Source: an uncultured Alphaproteobacteria bacterium
GTDB lineage: Bacteria > Pseudomonadota > Alphaproteobacteria > RF32 > CAG-239
Direction: 5' to 3'
Assembly (NCBI GenBank): GCA_944391355.1
Contig: CALXTG010000040.1
Span: forward strand, 1-5,221
Length of the DNA: 5,221 nt
The notes below the pieces were generated by a model that searched no databases, was not told the origin of the DNA, and saw only the letters and a list, made by a program, of their open reading frames with translations. The stretch's first letter is position 1. Each line of letters opens with the position of its first letter. The translations under genes were made by a program, and so were the position numbers. This document shows, piece by piece, positions 1-5,221 of the stretch.

Positions 1-557
1 CCGTCTGATTTTAACAAAACGCCTTCGTCGAGCTCATCATAATCAATTTCAATATCGCCGTATACTTCGTCATGATATTTTGATTTGCCCTTTTTATGGA
101 TCGTCTGGCGGATAACATAAGGTTCGCCGGCCGCGACGCGTTTTTTGGCTTCTTCAAGCGGAATAAGTTTGCAGGGATCCTGAAACTTGATGTTCTGCTC
201 TTCGTCTTTTTGTTCGTCGGCATCGTTTTTTGAACAGAAGCAATAATGCGCGCCGCCGAGTTCAACCAGTTTATGCGCATATTCGGCATAAATCGCCTTA
301 CGTTCCGACTGTACATAGGGACCGTAATTTCCGCCGATATCCGGCCCTTCGTCCCAGTTCATATTAACCTGTTTGAGGGTGGAATAAATGATATCGGTCG
401 CCCCTTCGACGTAGCGTTTCTGGTCGGTGTCTTCAATGCGGAGCAGAAAATCACCGCCCTGCGACTTGGCAATCAAATATTCATATAAAGCGGTTCTCAG
501 GTTGCCGATATGCATATAACCGGTCGGACTGGGCGCAAATCTTGTACGTACTTTCAT
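1..557 (-). CDS. gltX: Glutamyl-tRNA synthetase, N-terminal part (cut by left window edge)
   Basis: Cytoplasmic class I aminoacyl-tRNA synthetase that charges tRNA-Glu (in some bacteria also tRNA-Gln) with glutamate. About 186 N-terminal residues are visible out of the usual 470-500; the KMSKS loop and anticodon-binding domain lie outside. Direct evidence: the start MKVRTRFAPSPTGYMHIGNL contains the class I HIGH-type signature as HIGN (residues 16-19), followed by RTALYEYLIAK, LLRIEDTDQ (about 38-46), NWDEGPD (67-73) and GPYVQSER (79-86). A C-x-C pair (C106, C108) and C129 sit where many GluRS carry a zinc-binding insertion; whether zinc binds here is not decidable. The start at 557 matches the family N-terminus, with AGAGG 11 nt upstream. 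A second in-frame ATG at 566 would add MTT but sits only 2 nt from that site. The HIGN and GPYVQSER wording resembles Firmicutes/Clostridia enzymes more than typical alphaproteobacterial GluRS. It probably has its own promoter. Identity is very secure. Confidence 0.96.
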   Translation of the reverse strand, partial: MKVRTRFAPSPTGYMHIGNLRTALYEYLIAKSQGGDFLLRIEDTDQKRYVEGATDIIYSTLKQVNMNWDEGPDIGGNYGPYVQSERKAIYAEYAHKLVELGGAHYCFCSKNDADEQKDEEQNIKFQDPCKLIPLEEAKKRVAAGEPYVIRQTIHKKGKSKYHDEVYGDIEIDYDELDEGVLLKSD

Positions 558-568
558 TGTTGTCATTA

Positions 569-577
569 CCTCTTCTT
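569..577 (-). promoter_or_regulatory. gltX ribosome binding site
   Basis: On the minus strand AAGAAGAGG lies just before two in-frame ATG codons. It is 2 nt from the ATG at 566 and 11 nt from the ATG at 557. The first spacing is too short for normal initiation. The second is slightly long but workable and gives the conserved MKVRTRFAPSPTG start, so 557 is preferred. Confidence 0.55.
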
Positions 578-592
578 AATAGCAGTTGAGAT

Positions 593-621
593 AAGATAAA
601 ACAAAATAAAACGTTTAACAA
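593..621 (-). promoter_or_regulatory. Candidate sigma-70-type promoter for gltX
   Basis: Reading the minus strand, TTGTTA (616-621) resembles a -35 box (TTGACA, 4 of 6) and TATCTT (593-598) resembles a -10 box (TATAAT, 4 of 6). They are separated by exactly 17 nt of T-rich sequence. Transcription would start near 585-588, giving a leader of only about 20-30 nt before gltX. The surrounding stretch is very AT-rich, which makes chance matches easier, so this is a plausible call rather than a secure one. Confidence 0.45.
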
Positions 622-629
622 GATTAAAC
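613..629. promoter_or_regulatory. Palindrome GTTTAA-N5-TTAAAC over the gltX -35 box
   Basis: GTTTAACAAGATTAAAC has perfect 6-bp inverted arms (613-618 and 624-629) around a 5-bp centre. It covers the proposed -35 hexamer at 616-621, a typical place for a repressor operator. No regulator is known to me for this exact sequence, and AT-rich palindromes of this size arise by chance, so the operator role is inference. Confidence 0.25.
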
Positions 630-631
630 TC

Positions 632-670
632 AAATAATTGCAATGCCGATTGCAAAAATCCGCGGTGCGG
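632..670 (-). terminator. Candidate intrinsic terminator after the flhF-flhG operon
   Basis: Directly after the TAG of the J-domain gene, the minus strand reads CCGC-ACC-GCGG (660-670), a 4-bp GC stem, followed by ATTTTT. It continues into a second hairpin, TTGCAAT-CGGC-ATTGCAA (638-655), a perfect 7-bp stem with a 4-nt loop followed by TTATTT. The T-run of the first hairpin runs into the 5' arm of the second. Neither alone is a strong terminator, since one stem is short and the other AT-rich. Position and direction fit termination between the operon and gltX. Confidence 0.42.
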
Positions 671-1843
671 CTAGTTTACGGCCGGGGCTTTATAAATTTT
701 GCTGCCGAACGGAATTTTGTTACCGATGCCTTTTTTCAGAAATTCGCGGCGGATAAAGCCCATGTCTCCGTTATCAAGCATTACCCGGAACCAGATTTCA
801 TCCGGCGTCATGCCGGTAATTCGCACCGTCGCATTTTTTTCGAGTTTGGTAATAACATCAAAATCATCGCCGGGGCCGAACATGACATTCAGCCCTTTGG
901 CCGTATGATAAAGCCTGGCGGCGTCGGTAATGTCTACCGGAATGTTCAAAACCTTTCCGACCACCATGTCATCAACGGTTTCGCCGCCGGTTCTGAACTT
1001 AACCTCCTGATAATAGGCAATTTCTTTAACTTTGGCGAAATAGCGGTTCAGATCAGACTCGGTTACGACACTGCCGGAAAAAGGAATGGTTGATAAAATA
1101 AGCAGGACGGCGGGGATAACAAACTGAACCGCTTTGAGCATACCGAAATTCCACAGCGGGAAGCGTACTTTCGGTTCGACTTTAAGGCTCTGCATATAAC
1201 GGCGGATCAGTTCCTGCTGGCAGGGATCGGCATAATAAAGCGCGCGCTGTGCCATCAGATAGGCGTTTTCAAGGCGGTTTTCCTGCTGAAAGGCAACGGC
1301 GTTGTGCAGCAGCAGGCGCAGATTGGCTTTATTATTGTGTTCAACTTTTTTAACGTTATAAACCAGCGCTTTCAGATTATCGCGGAATCCTTTGAGGCTC
1401 CACCAGCCGAACAGCCAGTTGCCGGCAGCCGTCAGAAACAGCAGTTTGCGGGCTTCGGTATAATTACAGACTTCATCGCTTTTGACGCTTTCGGTGGCGA
1501 CAATTTTGCCGATAACTTTCCAGACACTGACGGCCCGCACGGTTAAATCCTCTTTGCCGGCGCGGTTTTTATAGACTTTGAGCGAAAACATATCGGGAAA
1601 TTTTTCACCGCAATAGGCCTGAGCCAGCAAGTCATAGACCAGTCTTTTATCGGGATCGGACAAGATATCATAGGCGACTGAAATTTTCTGGAAAATATCC
1701 AGCGCCTCCGGATCGGTATTATGATCGGGATGCCACTTTTTGGCCAGGTCCCGGTAATTCTGCTTAATCTGTTTTTCTTCGGCGTCAAAATTGACTGCCA
1801 GAATCTCATAATAGCCTAAAGGGTCGTTTTTAACTTTATTCAT
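671..1843 (-). CDS. Membrane-anchored J-domain (DnaJ-like) protein with C-terminal SH3b domain
   Basis: A 390-residue protein, not classical DnaJ, since it lacks the Gly/Phe linker and zinc-finger cysteines. Residues ~8-71 form a complete J domain: GYYEILAV, then YRDLAKKWHPDHN with the Hsp70-stimulating HPD at 38-40, then FQKISVAYDILSDPDKRLVYD. Residues ~131-157 are aromatic and hydrophobic (LLFLTAAGNWLFGWW) and may lie on the membrane. Residues ~178-208 (LLLHNAVAFQQENRLENAYLMAQRALYYADP) resemble a TPR-like helix pair. A likely transmembrane segment spans ~237-255 (AVQFVIPAVLLILSTIPF), with basic residues before it, predicting J domain in the cytoplasm and C-terminus outside. Residues ~309-370 match a bacterial SH3 fold (LYHTAKGLNVMFGPGDDFDVITKLEKNATVRITG...GFIRREFL). 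The ATG overlaps the TGA of the upstream gene as ATGA, with GGGA 7 nt upstream, so it is translationally coupled and the last gene of the flhF operon. The J domain presumably recruits DnaK; the client is unknown. Domain calls are firm for J and good for SH3b; the TPR is tentative. Confidence 0.9.
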   Translation of the reverse strand: MNKVKNDPLGYYEILAVNFDAEEKQIKQNYRDLAKKWHPDHNTDPEALDIFQKISVAYDILSDPDKRLVYDLLAQAYCGEKFPDMFSLKVYKNRAGKEDLTVRAVSVWKVIGKIVATESVKSDEVCNYTEARKLLFLTAAGNWLFGWWSLKGFRDNLKALVYNVKKVEHNNKANLRLLLHNAVAFQQENRLENAYLMAQRALYYADPCQQELIRRYMQSLKVEPKVRFPLWNFGMLKAVQFVIPAVLLILSTIPFSGSVVTESDLNRYFAKVKEIAYYQEVKFRTGGETVDDMVVGKVLNIPVDITDAARLYHTAKGLNVMFGPGDDFDVITKLEKNATVRITGMTPDEIWFRVMLDNGDMGFIRREFLKKGIGNKIPFGSKIYKAPAVN

Positions 1844-3504
1844 ATGTAAATCCCATCGCGTGAAATTGCTGTTTCGCCGTTATCTTCACATACTTTTATA
1901 AACTTTTCTTTAACATTGATATTTATATTACCGACATAATCAACCTGATGCAAGCCGGTTTTAAATAAACGCATCATTTCGGCAATCAAGCCCTGGGGAA
2001 TCGCCTTTTCGGTACGGATAATCAAGTCGAAACGGCGTTCGCGCTCAAGCGAAAAACCGTCAAACTGAAAATTGCCCAGCCGGCTGAAAGACGTATCAAT
2101 CACAAAACGGGTACCGCCTTTTTTGCGGCGGGATGCTTCCTGCCCGGCTTCCTCGTCCTGATTTTTTTTAACGGCAACACGGATTTTGCCGATCATTTCT
2201 CCGCTGAAAAAAGGAATTTCAACCTGACGCCAGGTCGGGCTTTCCCGCTGGCTGACGCTGACAAAATCATTCAGCCGCTGCAAAGCTTCCTGTCCCTCGG
2301 AACCGGCGGCGCGCAGCTGCTCAACCGCTTTATGACCTATCCAATCGGCCAACGTACCGCTGCCGGCAGCTTTCAGATAAGAAACCATATTACTGACCAT
2401 TTTGGTTCCGTCGGCCGGAATTTTATCAAGAATCTGCCGATAAAGCGCCGGTTCGTTGCGGCGCAGCGGTTCCAATACCCGCAGCAAATCCTGCGCGGGC
2501 GGATTTGGCTTTAAGGCCTGCAGCAAATGCCGCGGCGAGACCAGACCTTCAATCAGTTTATGACCGGCCTGCAGTTCGGAAGAAAAAGGCGTTCGCGAAG
2601 GATACAGCGGCAACAAGTCCCGAACCGTCAGTTGCAGGGCTGTTCCGGCCGGAAGCTTTAGCGGCGTTTCGGGAAAAATATCGCCGAGCGGGGTGCTCAA
2701 AACCGCAACCCTCCCCTCACCTTTAACCGCAACTTCGGCCGGCAGCGTCATATTCAACAAAGGCTTTAATACCGAGGCAAGTTCATTTTGCAGCTGCGGG
2801 CGCAAAGCTTCGGGAAAAGTGAGATTGCCGTTGTCCCGCGGCAATGCGGCTACAAAAGTTTTAACTGCCTCACGCAAAGCCGACACCAGAGTTTCGGTTT
2901 CAAGCGGCATGGCGGTTTCCTGCGGCAGGCTTCCGCCCGCGATCTGATTTTTAACCGTCGTCTGCAGGTCAATCTCCGGCAGATTTTGCAAAAGCGCCGT
3001 TTTGATATTTTCCGGAAGCGGCATTTCCTGAACGACTGAACCCAACAGCGGCGCTAATTTTAACGGCGCCAGAGAAACCGCAACCGGTTCGCTGCGTATC
3101 ACGGCGCCGCTCTCGACCGGCGTTATATTTTTTTGCGGCGCGGCCAAAAATCTTTCAACCGGCTGATTATCAATATTTACCAGTTTAAAACTCAGCTTGT
3201 CCGGCGTACGCGAAGATACCTGCACCACGACTTCGGCAGGAATATCGGCGGGAAGCGTCAACGGCTTATCCAGGTTTAGGGTCAGCGGCAGCTCCAGCAG
3301 CTTCTGATTAACGGAGATTTTGATATTGGCCTGCAAAGAAGTCAGCGTTCCGCGGTTTAAGACCTGCAACATTAGATTATCGCCGGGTTTTAGCCCCTCC
3401 AGCTCGGCGGGCGGATTTTCCATGCCGGCGACGGGGTTTTTATCAGCCGGCGCGGTCCCGGGCTGCAGCCCCGGCGTAACTATTGACCCAATTAAATCAG
3501 CCAT
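1840..3504 (-). CDS. FliK-like / flagellar-operon protein of uncertain function
   Basis: A protein of 554 residues from ATG 3504, or 556 from TTG 3510, with no signal peptide or membrane segment. Residue numbers here use the longer form. The N-terminal ~40 residues are Pro/Ala/Gly-rich. Residues ~40-110 are beta-rich (LKPGDNLMLQVLNRG...LPADIPAEVVVQVSS). A second similar segment lies at ~262-298 (GRVAVLSTPLGDIFPETPLKLPAGTALQLTV), both ending in an LPA-x-beta-strand pattern. The middle (~300-410) is mostly helical. The C-terminal region (~427-535) starts WRQVEIPFFSGEMIGKIRVAVKK, has an acidic/basic loop, then RFVIDTSFSRLGNFQFDGF and FDLIIRTEKAIPQGLIAEMMRLFKTGL. This order of strands, an x-LG-x strand and a helix is reminiscent of the Flg_hook C-terminal domain of FliK, the hook-length control protein. 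It is the third gene in the flhF-flhG operon and overlaps the next gene by 4 nt. The flagellar link is inferred from context plus this resemblance. It could be an alphaproteobacterial conserved protein distinct from the true FliK, so no symbol is given. Confidence 0.85.
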   Translation of the reverse strand: MADLIGSIVTPGLQPGTAPADKNPVAGMENPPAELEGLKPGDNLMLQVLNRGTLTSLQANIKISVNQKLLELPLTLNLDKPLTLPADIPAEVVVQVSSRTPDKLSFKLVNIDNQPVERFLAAPQKNITPVESGAVIRSEPVAVSLAPLKLAPLLGSVVQEMPLPENIKTALLQNLPEIDLQTTVKNQIAGGSLPQETAMPLETETLVSALREAVKTFVAALPRDNGNLTFPEALRPQLQNELASVLKPLLNMTLPAEVAVKGEGRVAVLSTPLGDIFPETPLKLPAGTALQLTVRDLLPLYPSRTPFSSELQAGHKLIEGLVSPRHLLQALKPNPPAQDLLRVLEPLRRNEPALYRQILDKIPADGTKMVSNMVSYLKAAGSGTLADWIGHKAVEQLRAAGSEGQEALQRLNDFVSVSQRESPTWRQVEIPFFSGEMIGKIRVAVKKNQDEEAGQEASRRKKGGTRFVIDTSFSRLGNFQFDGFSLERERRFDLIIRTEKAIPQGLIAEMMRLFKTGLHQVDYVGNININVKEKFIKVCEDNGETAISRDGIYI

Positions 3505-4306
3505 TGGCAATTAATTTCCTGGCAATTGCTATCACGTCTTCGGCGGCTTCTGAAGCCGGATAACGGTTAATAATCGGGGTCTGGTTGCGAATGGCATCGC
3601 GGACCCGCGTATCTCTTCTGACTATACCTAATAGCGGCGGATTGATTTTCAAGAAATTTGTGCAGGCGCGCAGCAGCGTATCATAAGTGCGCTGTCCCTC
3701 ACGCAGTGACGAAGCCTGATTGATGACGATGCCGATCCGTGATTTCGGATATTGCAGGGTCATGATTTTAACAAAAGCATAAGCGTCGGTCAGAGAGGTC
3801 GGTTCATCGGTGCAGACGACAATTATCTGCGCCGCCAGTCCCGATAAAATCCGCACCGGCTTTTCAACTCCCGCTCCCATGTCAAGAATGACTTTGTTAT
3901 AAGAAGATGCCAGCAGGCATAAATCTTCACCGAGAATCTGCAAGCGCCCGACCGGCATTGAAGCCAGCCCGGCCGAACCCGAACGGCCGGCGATAACGTC
4001 AAAATGCCCTTTGTCGCAATGATGAATTACCTGATTGAGGGTTTTGCTCTGAGCAATGACGCTGCCTAAATCGTCTTTAACCATCAGGCCGAGCTGGATA
4101 TCGATATTGGCCAGCCCCAGATCTCCGTCAAACAGCAGGGTTTTCTGTTTCAACAGGCTTAAGGCATGTGCTAAAGTTATGGAAAACCAGGTTTTGCCGA
4201 CCCCGCCTTTTCCGGAAGCGACGGCAATCAGATTGCGCCCTTTCTGCAATGACCGCGGCGTTGTGCCGCGCGGCATGATTTTTAATTCTTCCTGAGTGTT
4301 TTCCAT
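3497..4306 (-). CDS. flhG: FlhG-type MinD/ParA ATPase (flagellar number regulator)
   Basis: A 269-residue MinD-family ATPase, also called FleN or YlxH, that in other bacteria works with FlhF to limit flagellar number and set position, cycling between cytoplasm and membrane with ATP. Visible motifs: deviant Walker A SGKGGVGKTW at 31-40 (signature Lys33, P-loop Lys38); switch/A' LLFDGDLGLANIDIQLG at 57-73 (D60, D62); Walker B VILDMGAG at 139-146 (D142); TDEPTSLTDAYAFVK at 166-180. The last helix, AEDVIAIARKLI, is amphipathic and may help membrane binding, though it is shorter than the MinD targeting tail. The N-terminal ~25 residues lack the DQAxxLR motif by which Bacillus-type FlhG stimulates FlhF GTPase. 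It lies 11 nt after flhF and has an excellent ribosome site, so the ATG at 4306 is secure. MinD proper is less likely, given the flhF neighbour and no minC/minE; a generic ParA is the remaining alternative. Confidence 0.92.
   Translation of the reverse strand: MENTQEELKIMPRGTTPRSLQKGRNLIAVASGKGGVGKTWFSITLAHALSLLKQKTLLFDGDLGLANIDIQLGLMVKDDLGSVIAQSKTLNQVIHHCDKGHFDVIAGRSGSAGLASMPVGRLQILGEDLCLLASSYNKVILDMGAGVEKPVRILSGLAAQIIVVCTDEPTSLTDAYAFVKIMTLQYPKSRIGIVINQASSLREGQRTYDTLLRACTNFLKINPPLLGIVRRDTRVRDAIRNQTPIINRYPASEAAEDVIAIARKLIANG
3502..3520 (-). promoter_or_regulatory. Ribosome binding site and alternative starts of the FliK-like gene
   Basis: AGGA (minus strand, 3520-3517) lies inside the end of flhG. 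It is 6 nt from a TTG at 3510 and 12 nt from the ATG at 3504. The ATG is the stronger codon and the TTG has the better spacing; the two differ by only two residues (MP). Either start overlaps the flhG stop (TGA, 3499-3497), by 8 or 14 nt, so the two genes are likely translationally coupled. Confidence 0.45.
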
Positions 4307-4313
4307 TCACTTT

Positions 4314-4320
4314 CTCCTTA
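4314..4320 (-). promoter_or_regulatory. flhG ribosome binding site overlapping the flhF stop codon
   Basis: On the minus strand TAAGGAG contains the flhF stop codon (TAA, 4320-4318) and a near-consensus AAGGAG Shine-Dalgarno (4319-4314), 7 nt before the flhG ATG at 4306. This fixes the flhG start. Ribosomes ending flhF would sit directly on the site, so coupled translation and a set FlhF:FlhG ratio are plausible. Confidence 0.75.
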
Positions 4321-5221
4321 TTCGGGCAAGACCAGTCCGGCCAAAGACCGGCTGTCCAGCGGCGCCAGGCCGTTGGCTATCGAATCGCTGACGCTGGCCG
4401 AGCAAAAACCTAAATCGCAGCAATCGGCAACAGTTAACAAAGCACCTATCCGGCGGGTTAAATCCAGCCGGGTCGGCATTATAAAGCGGGCGCCGAGACC
4501 GTAAAAAACTTCGGCGGCTTCGGCGGCGTCGCAGGGATTCCGCCCGGCATCCATCGTTAAAATACAATCAGCCTTAACCGTTTCGCTGACGGTGCTGATT
4601 TTGGCAACCTGCTCCTTAACAAAAGGATTAATGCCCGGCGTATCAATCAAAACCAGCCGATAAGAAGCCGCCGCCTTACGGGCGGTTTCATATAAACTGC
4701 GTTCGCCTTTGCAGAACAAAAAATCCGTCTCAAGGATTTTGGCAAAGGCCTGCAGCTGCTGGTTGGCGCCGGCACGGACATTGTCTGTGCTGATAATACA
4801 GACCGGAACGGCACGGAACTTGGCCTGGGCAGCCGTTTTGGCAATCGCGGTCGATTTGCCGCTGCCGGGGGTGCCCATAAACATTTTTAACGGATTTTCG
4901 GTATTGAGAATATTACTGAAACGATACATTTCGGCAAAACAGCGCTCCAACACCGCGCGGGAATTTTTCAGGCCGCGCTCGACGGCAATCTTGCGGCAGC
5001 GCGCCAAAATCCGACTGCGGATAACCTCTAAAACACCGTGATATTCCAGACTTTCTCTGATCGGGGCTTCATCAAAAGCCGGCAGTATTTCCCGCTCTTG
5101 CAGTTCCTCTTCGTCATTAAAGGAAAATTCATTTTTTTCCTCTACCGCGGCAGTGATATAAACTTCGCCGTTTTTGGTTTCGTTAGAAATGATAACCGCG
5201 TCCAGTCCCAACTCCTGGCGA
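4318..5221 (-). CDS. flhF: FlhF, SRP-type flagellar GTPase (5' end cut by right window edge)
   Basis: Signal-recognition-particle-family GTPase that marks the cell pole or site of flagellar assembly; partner of FlhG. Exactly 300 codons plus the stop are visible. The reading frame stays open to the right edge: residues RQELGLDAVIIS match the FlhF N-terminal signature (x-QELGPDAVIIS), so roughly 15-25 residues are missing and the in-frame TTG at 5211 is not the start. Numbering from that Leu as 1: a short acidic linker (~25-50), a helical N domain (~51-105), G1 P-loop GTPGSGKS at 113-120, G2-type STDNVRAGANQQL at 141-153, G3 LIDTPGINPF at 188-197, G4 TRLD at 247-250, and a C-terminal SVSDSIANGLAPL at 273-285. 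Canonical SRP GTPases read DTAGR at G3 and TKxD at G4. The DTPGxNPF and TRLD forms appear, from memory, to be typical of alphaproteobacterial FlhF. At an estimated 315-325 residues it is short for the family, with a reduced linker. Its promoter and upstream neighbours (often flhA) lie outside the window. Confidence 0.93.
   Translation of the reverse strand, partial: RQELGLDAVIISNETKNGEVYITAAVEEKNEFSFNDEEELQEREILPAFDEAPIRESLEYHGVLEVIRSRILARCRKIAVERGLKNSRAVLERCFAEMYRFSNILNTENPLKMFMGTPGSGKSTAIAKTAAQAKFRAVPVCIISTDNVRAGANQQLQAFAKILETDFLFCKGERSLYETARKAAASYRLVLIDTPGINPFVKEQVAKISTVSETVKADCILTMDAGRNPCDAAEAAEVFYGLGARFIMPTRLDLTRRIGALLTVADCCDLGFCSASVSDSIANGLAPLDSRSLAGLVLPE

Noticed and set aside
11..316. 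101-codon minus-strand open frame inside gltX
   Set aside because: It is in a different frame from GluRS, whose signature motifs cover the same bases; its Lys/Arg/Ser-rich translation is typical of a frame shadow.
567..670. T-box or other riboswitch in front of gltX
   Set aside because: The whole gap is only about 104 nt, the predicted leader is about 20-30 nt, and no T-box-like sequence or specifier/antiterminator fold is seen, despite the Firmicutes-like enzyme.
638..1093. 151-codon plus-strand open frame opposite the J-domain gene
   Set aside because: It lies antisense to a gene with clear J and SH3b domains, its protein has no recognisable motif, and no ribosome site is evident. It is a shadow of the minus-strand codon pattern.
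2505..3039. Several overlapping plus-strand frames opposite the FliK-like gene
   Set aside because: They overlap one another and a 554-codon gene in a coupled operon, with no start signals or domain features.
1840..3504. Possible frameshift or fusion joining the N- and C-terminal halves of the FliK-like protein
   Set aside because: The frame is open throughout with even composition and a natural low-complexity start; no change of frame or internal start signal suggests an artefact.
3505..3527. Direct repeat TGGCAATT at 3505-3512 and 3520-3527
   Set aside because: It falls in the flhG 3' coding end and simply reflects the repeated Ile-Ala codons in IARKLIA; too short and explained by coding.
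3497..4306. Chromosome-partitioning ParA or cell-division MinD
   Set aside because: The fold is shared, but there is no parB, parS, minC or minE nearby and the gene directly follows flhF, so FlhG is the better call.
4307..4567. 86-codon minus-strand frame (Arg-rich) within the end of flhF
   Set aside because: It overlaps the FlhF G4 region and C-terminus in another frame; the Arg-rich translation is a shift artefact.

Overview
The window carries five minus-strand protein genes packed with almost no spare DNA. It reads as chromosome of an alphaproteobacterium with moderate GC content. The best lineage clue is the FlhF/FlhG pair. FlhG has a GKGGVGKTWFSITLAHAL P-loop and an LLFDGDLGLANIDIQLG segment. 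FlhF has a DTPGINPF G3 region and a TRLDLTRRIGALL G4 region. From memory of the family, both look like the Rhodospirillales-type versions rather than the gammaproteobacterial or Bacillus ones. The placement is from recall, not from a search.

Layout, in the direction of transcription (right to left): (1) flhF, the SRP-type GTPase for flagellar placement, whose 5' end is cut off by the right edge; (2) flhG, a MinD/ParA-type ATPase that normally partners FlhF; (3) a ~555-residue protein of uncertain function with two beta-rich segments and a C-terminal region resembling the FliK/Flg_hook fold; (4) a 390-residue J-domain protein with a single membrane anchor and a C-terminal bacterial SH3 domain; (5) after a 104-113 bp gap, the first 185-186 codons of gltX, glutamyl-tRNA synthetase, cut by the left edge.

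Genes 1-4 look like one operon. flhF and flhG are 11 nt apart, with the flhG Shine-Dalgarno overlapping the flhF stop codon. Gene 3 starts inside the end of flhG, and the J-domain gene overlaps gene 3 by 4 nt (ATGA). Probable output is control of flagellar number and position (FlhF/FlhG), plus two accessory proteins whose co-transcription suggests a flagellar or cell-pole role. The gap before gltX holds a candidate terminator (two small hairpins), a plausible sigma-70-type promoter and a palindrome over its -35 box, so gltX is probably a separate transcription unit.

The most interesting parts are the membrane-anchored J/SH3b protein and the FliK-like protein tied to flhFG, the non-canonical G-motifs of FlhF, and a GluRS whose sequence looks Firmicutes-like rather than alphaproteobacterial. 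I saw no RNA genes, mobile elements, CRISPR arrays or long repeats.
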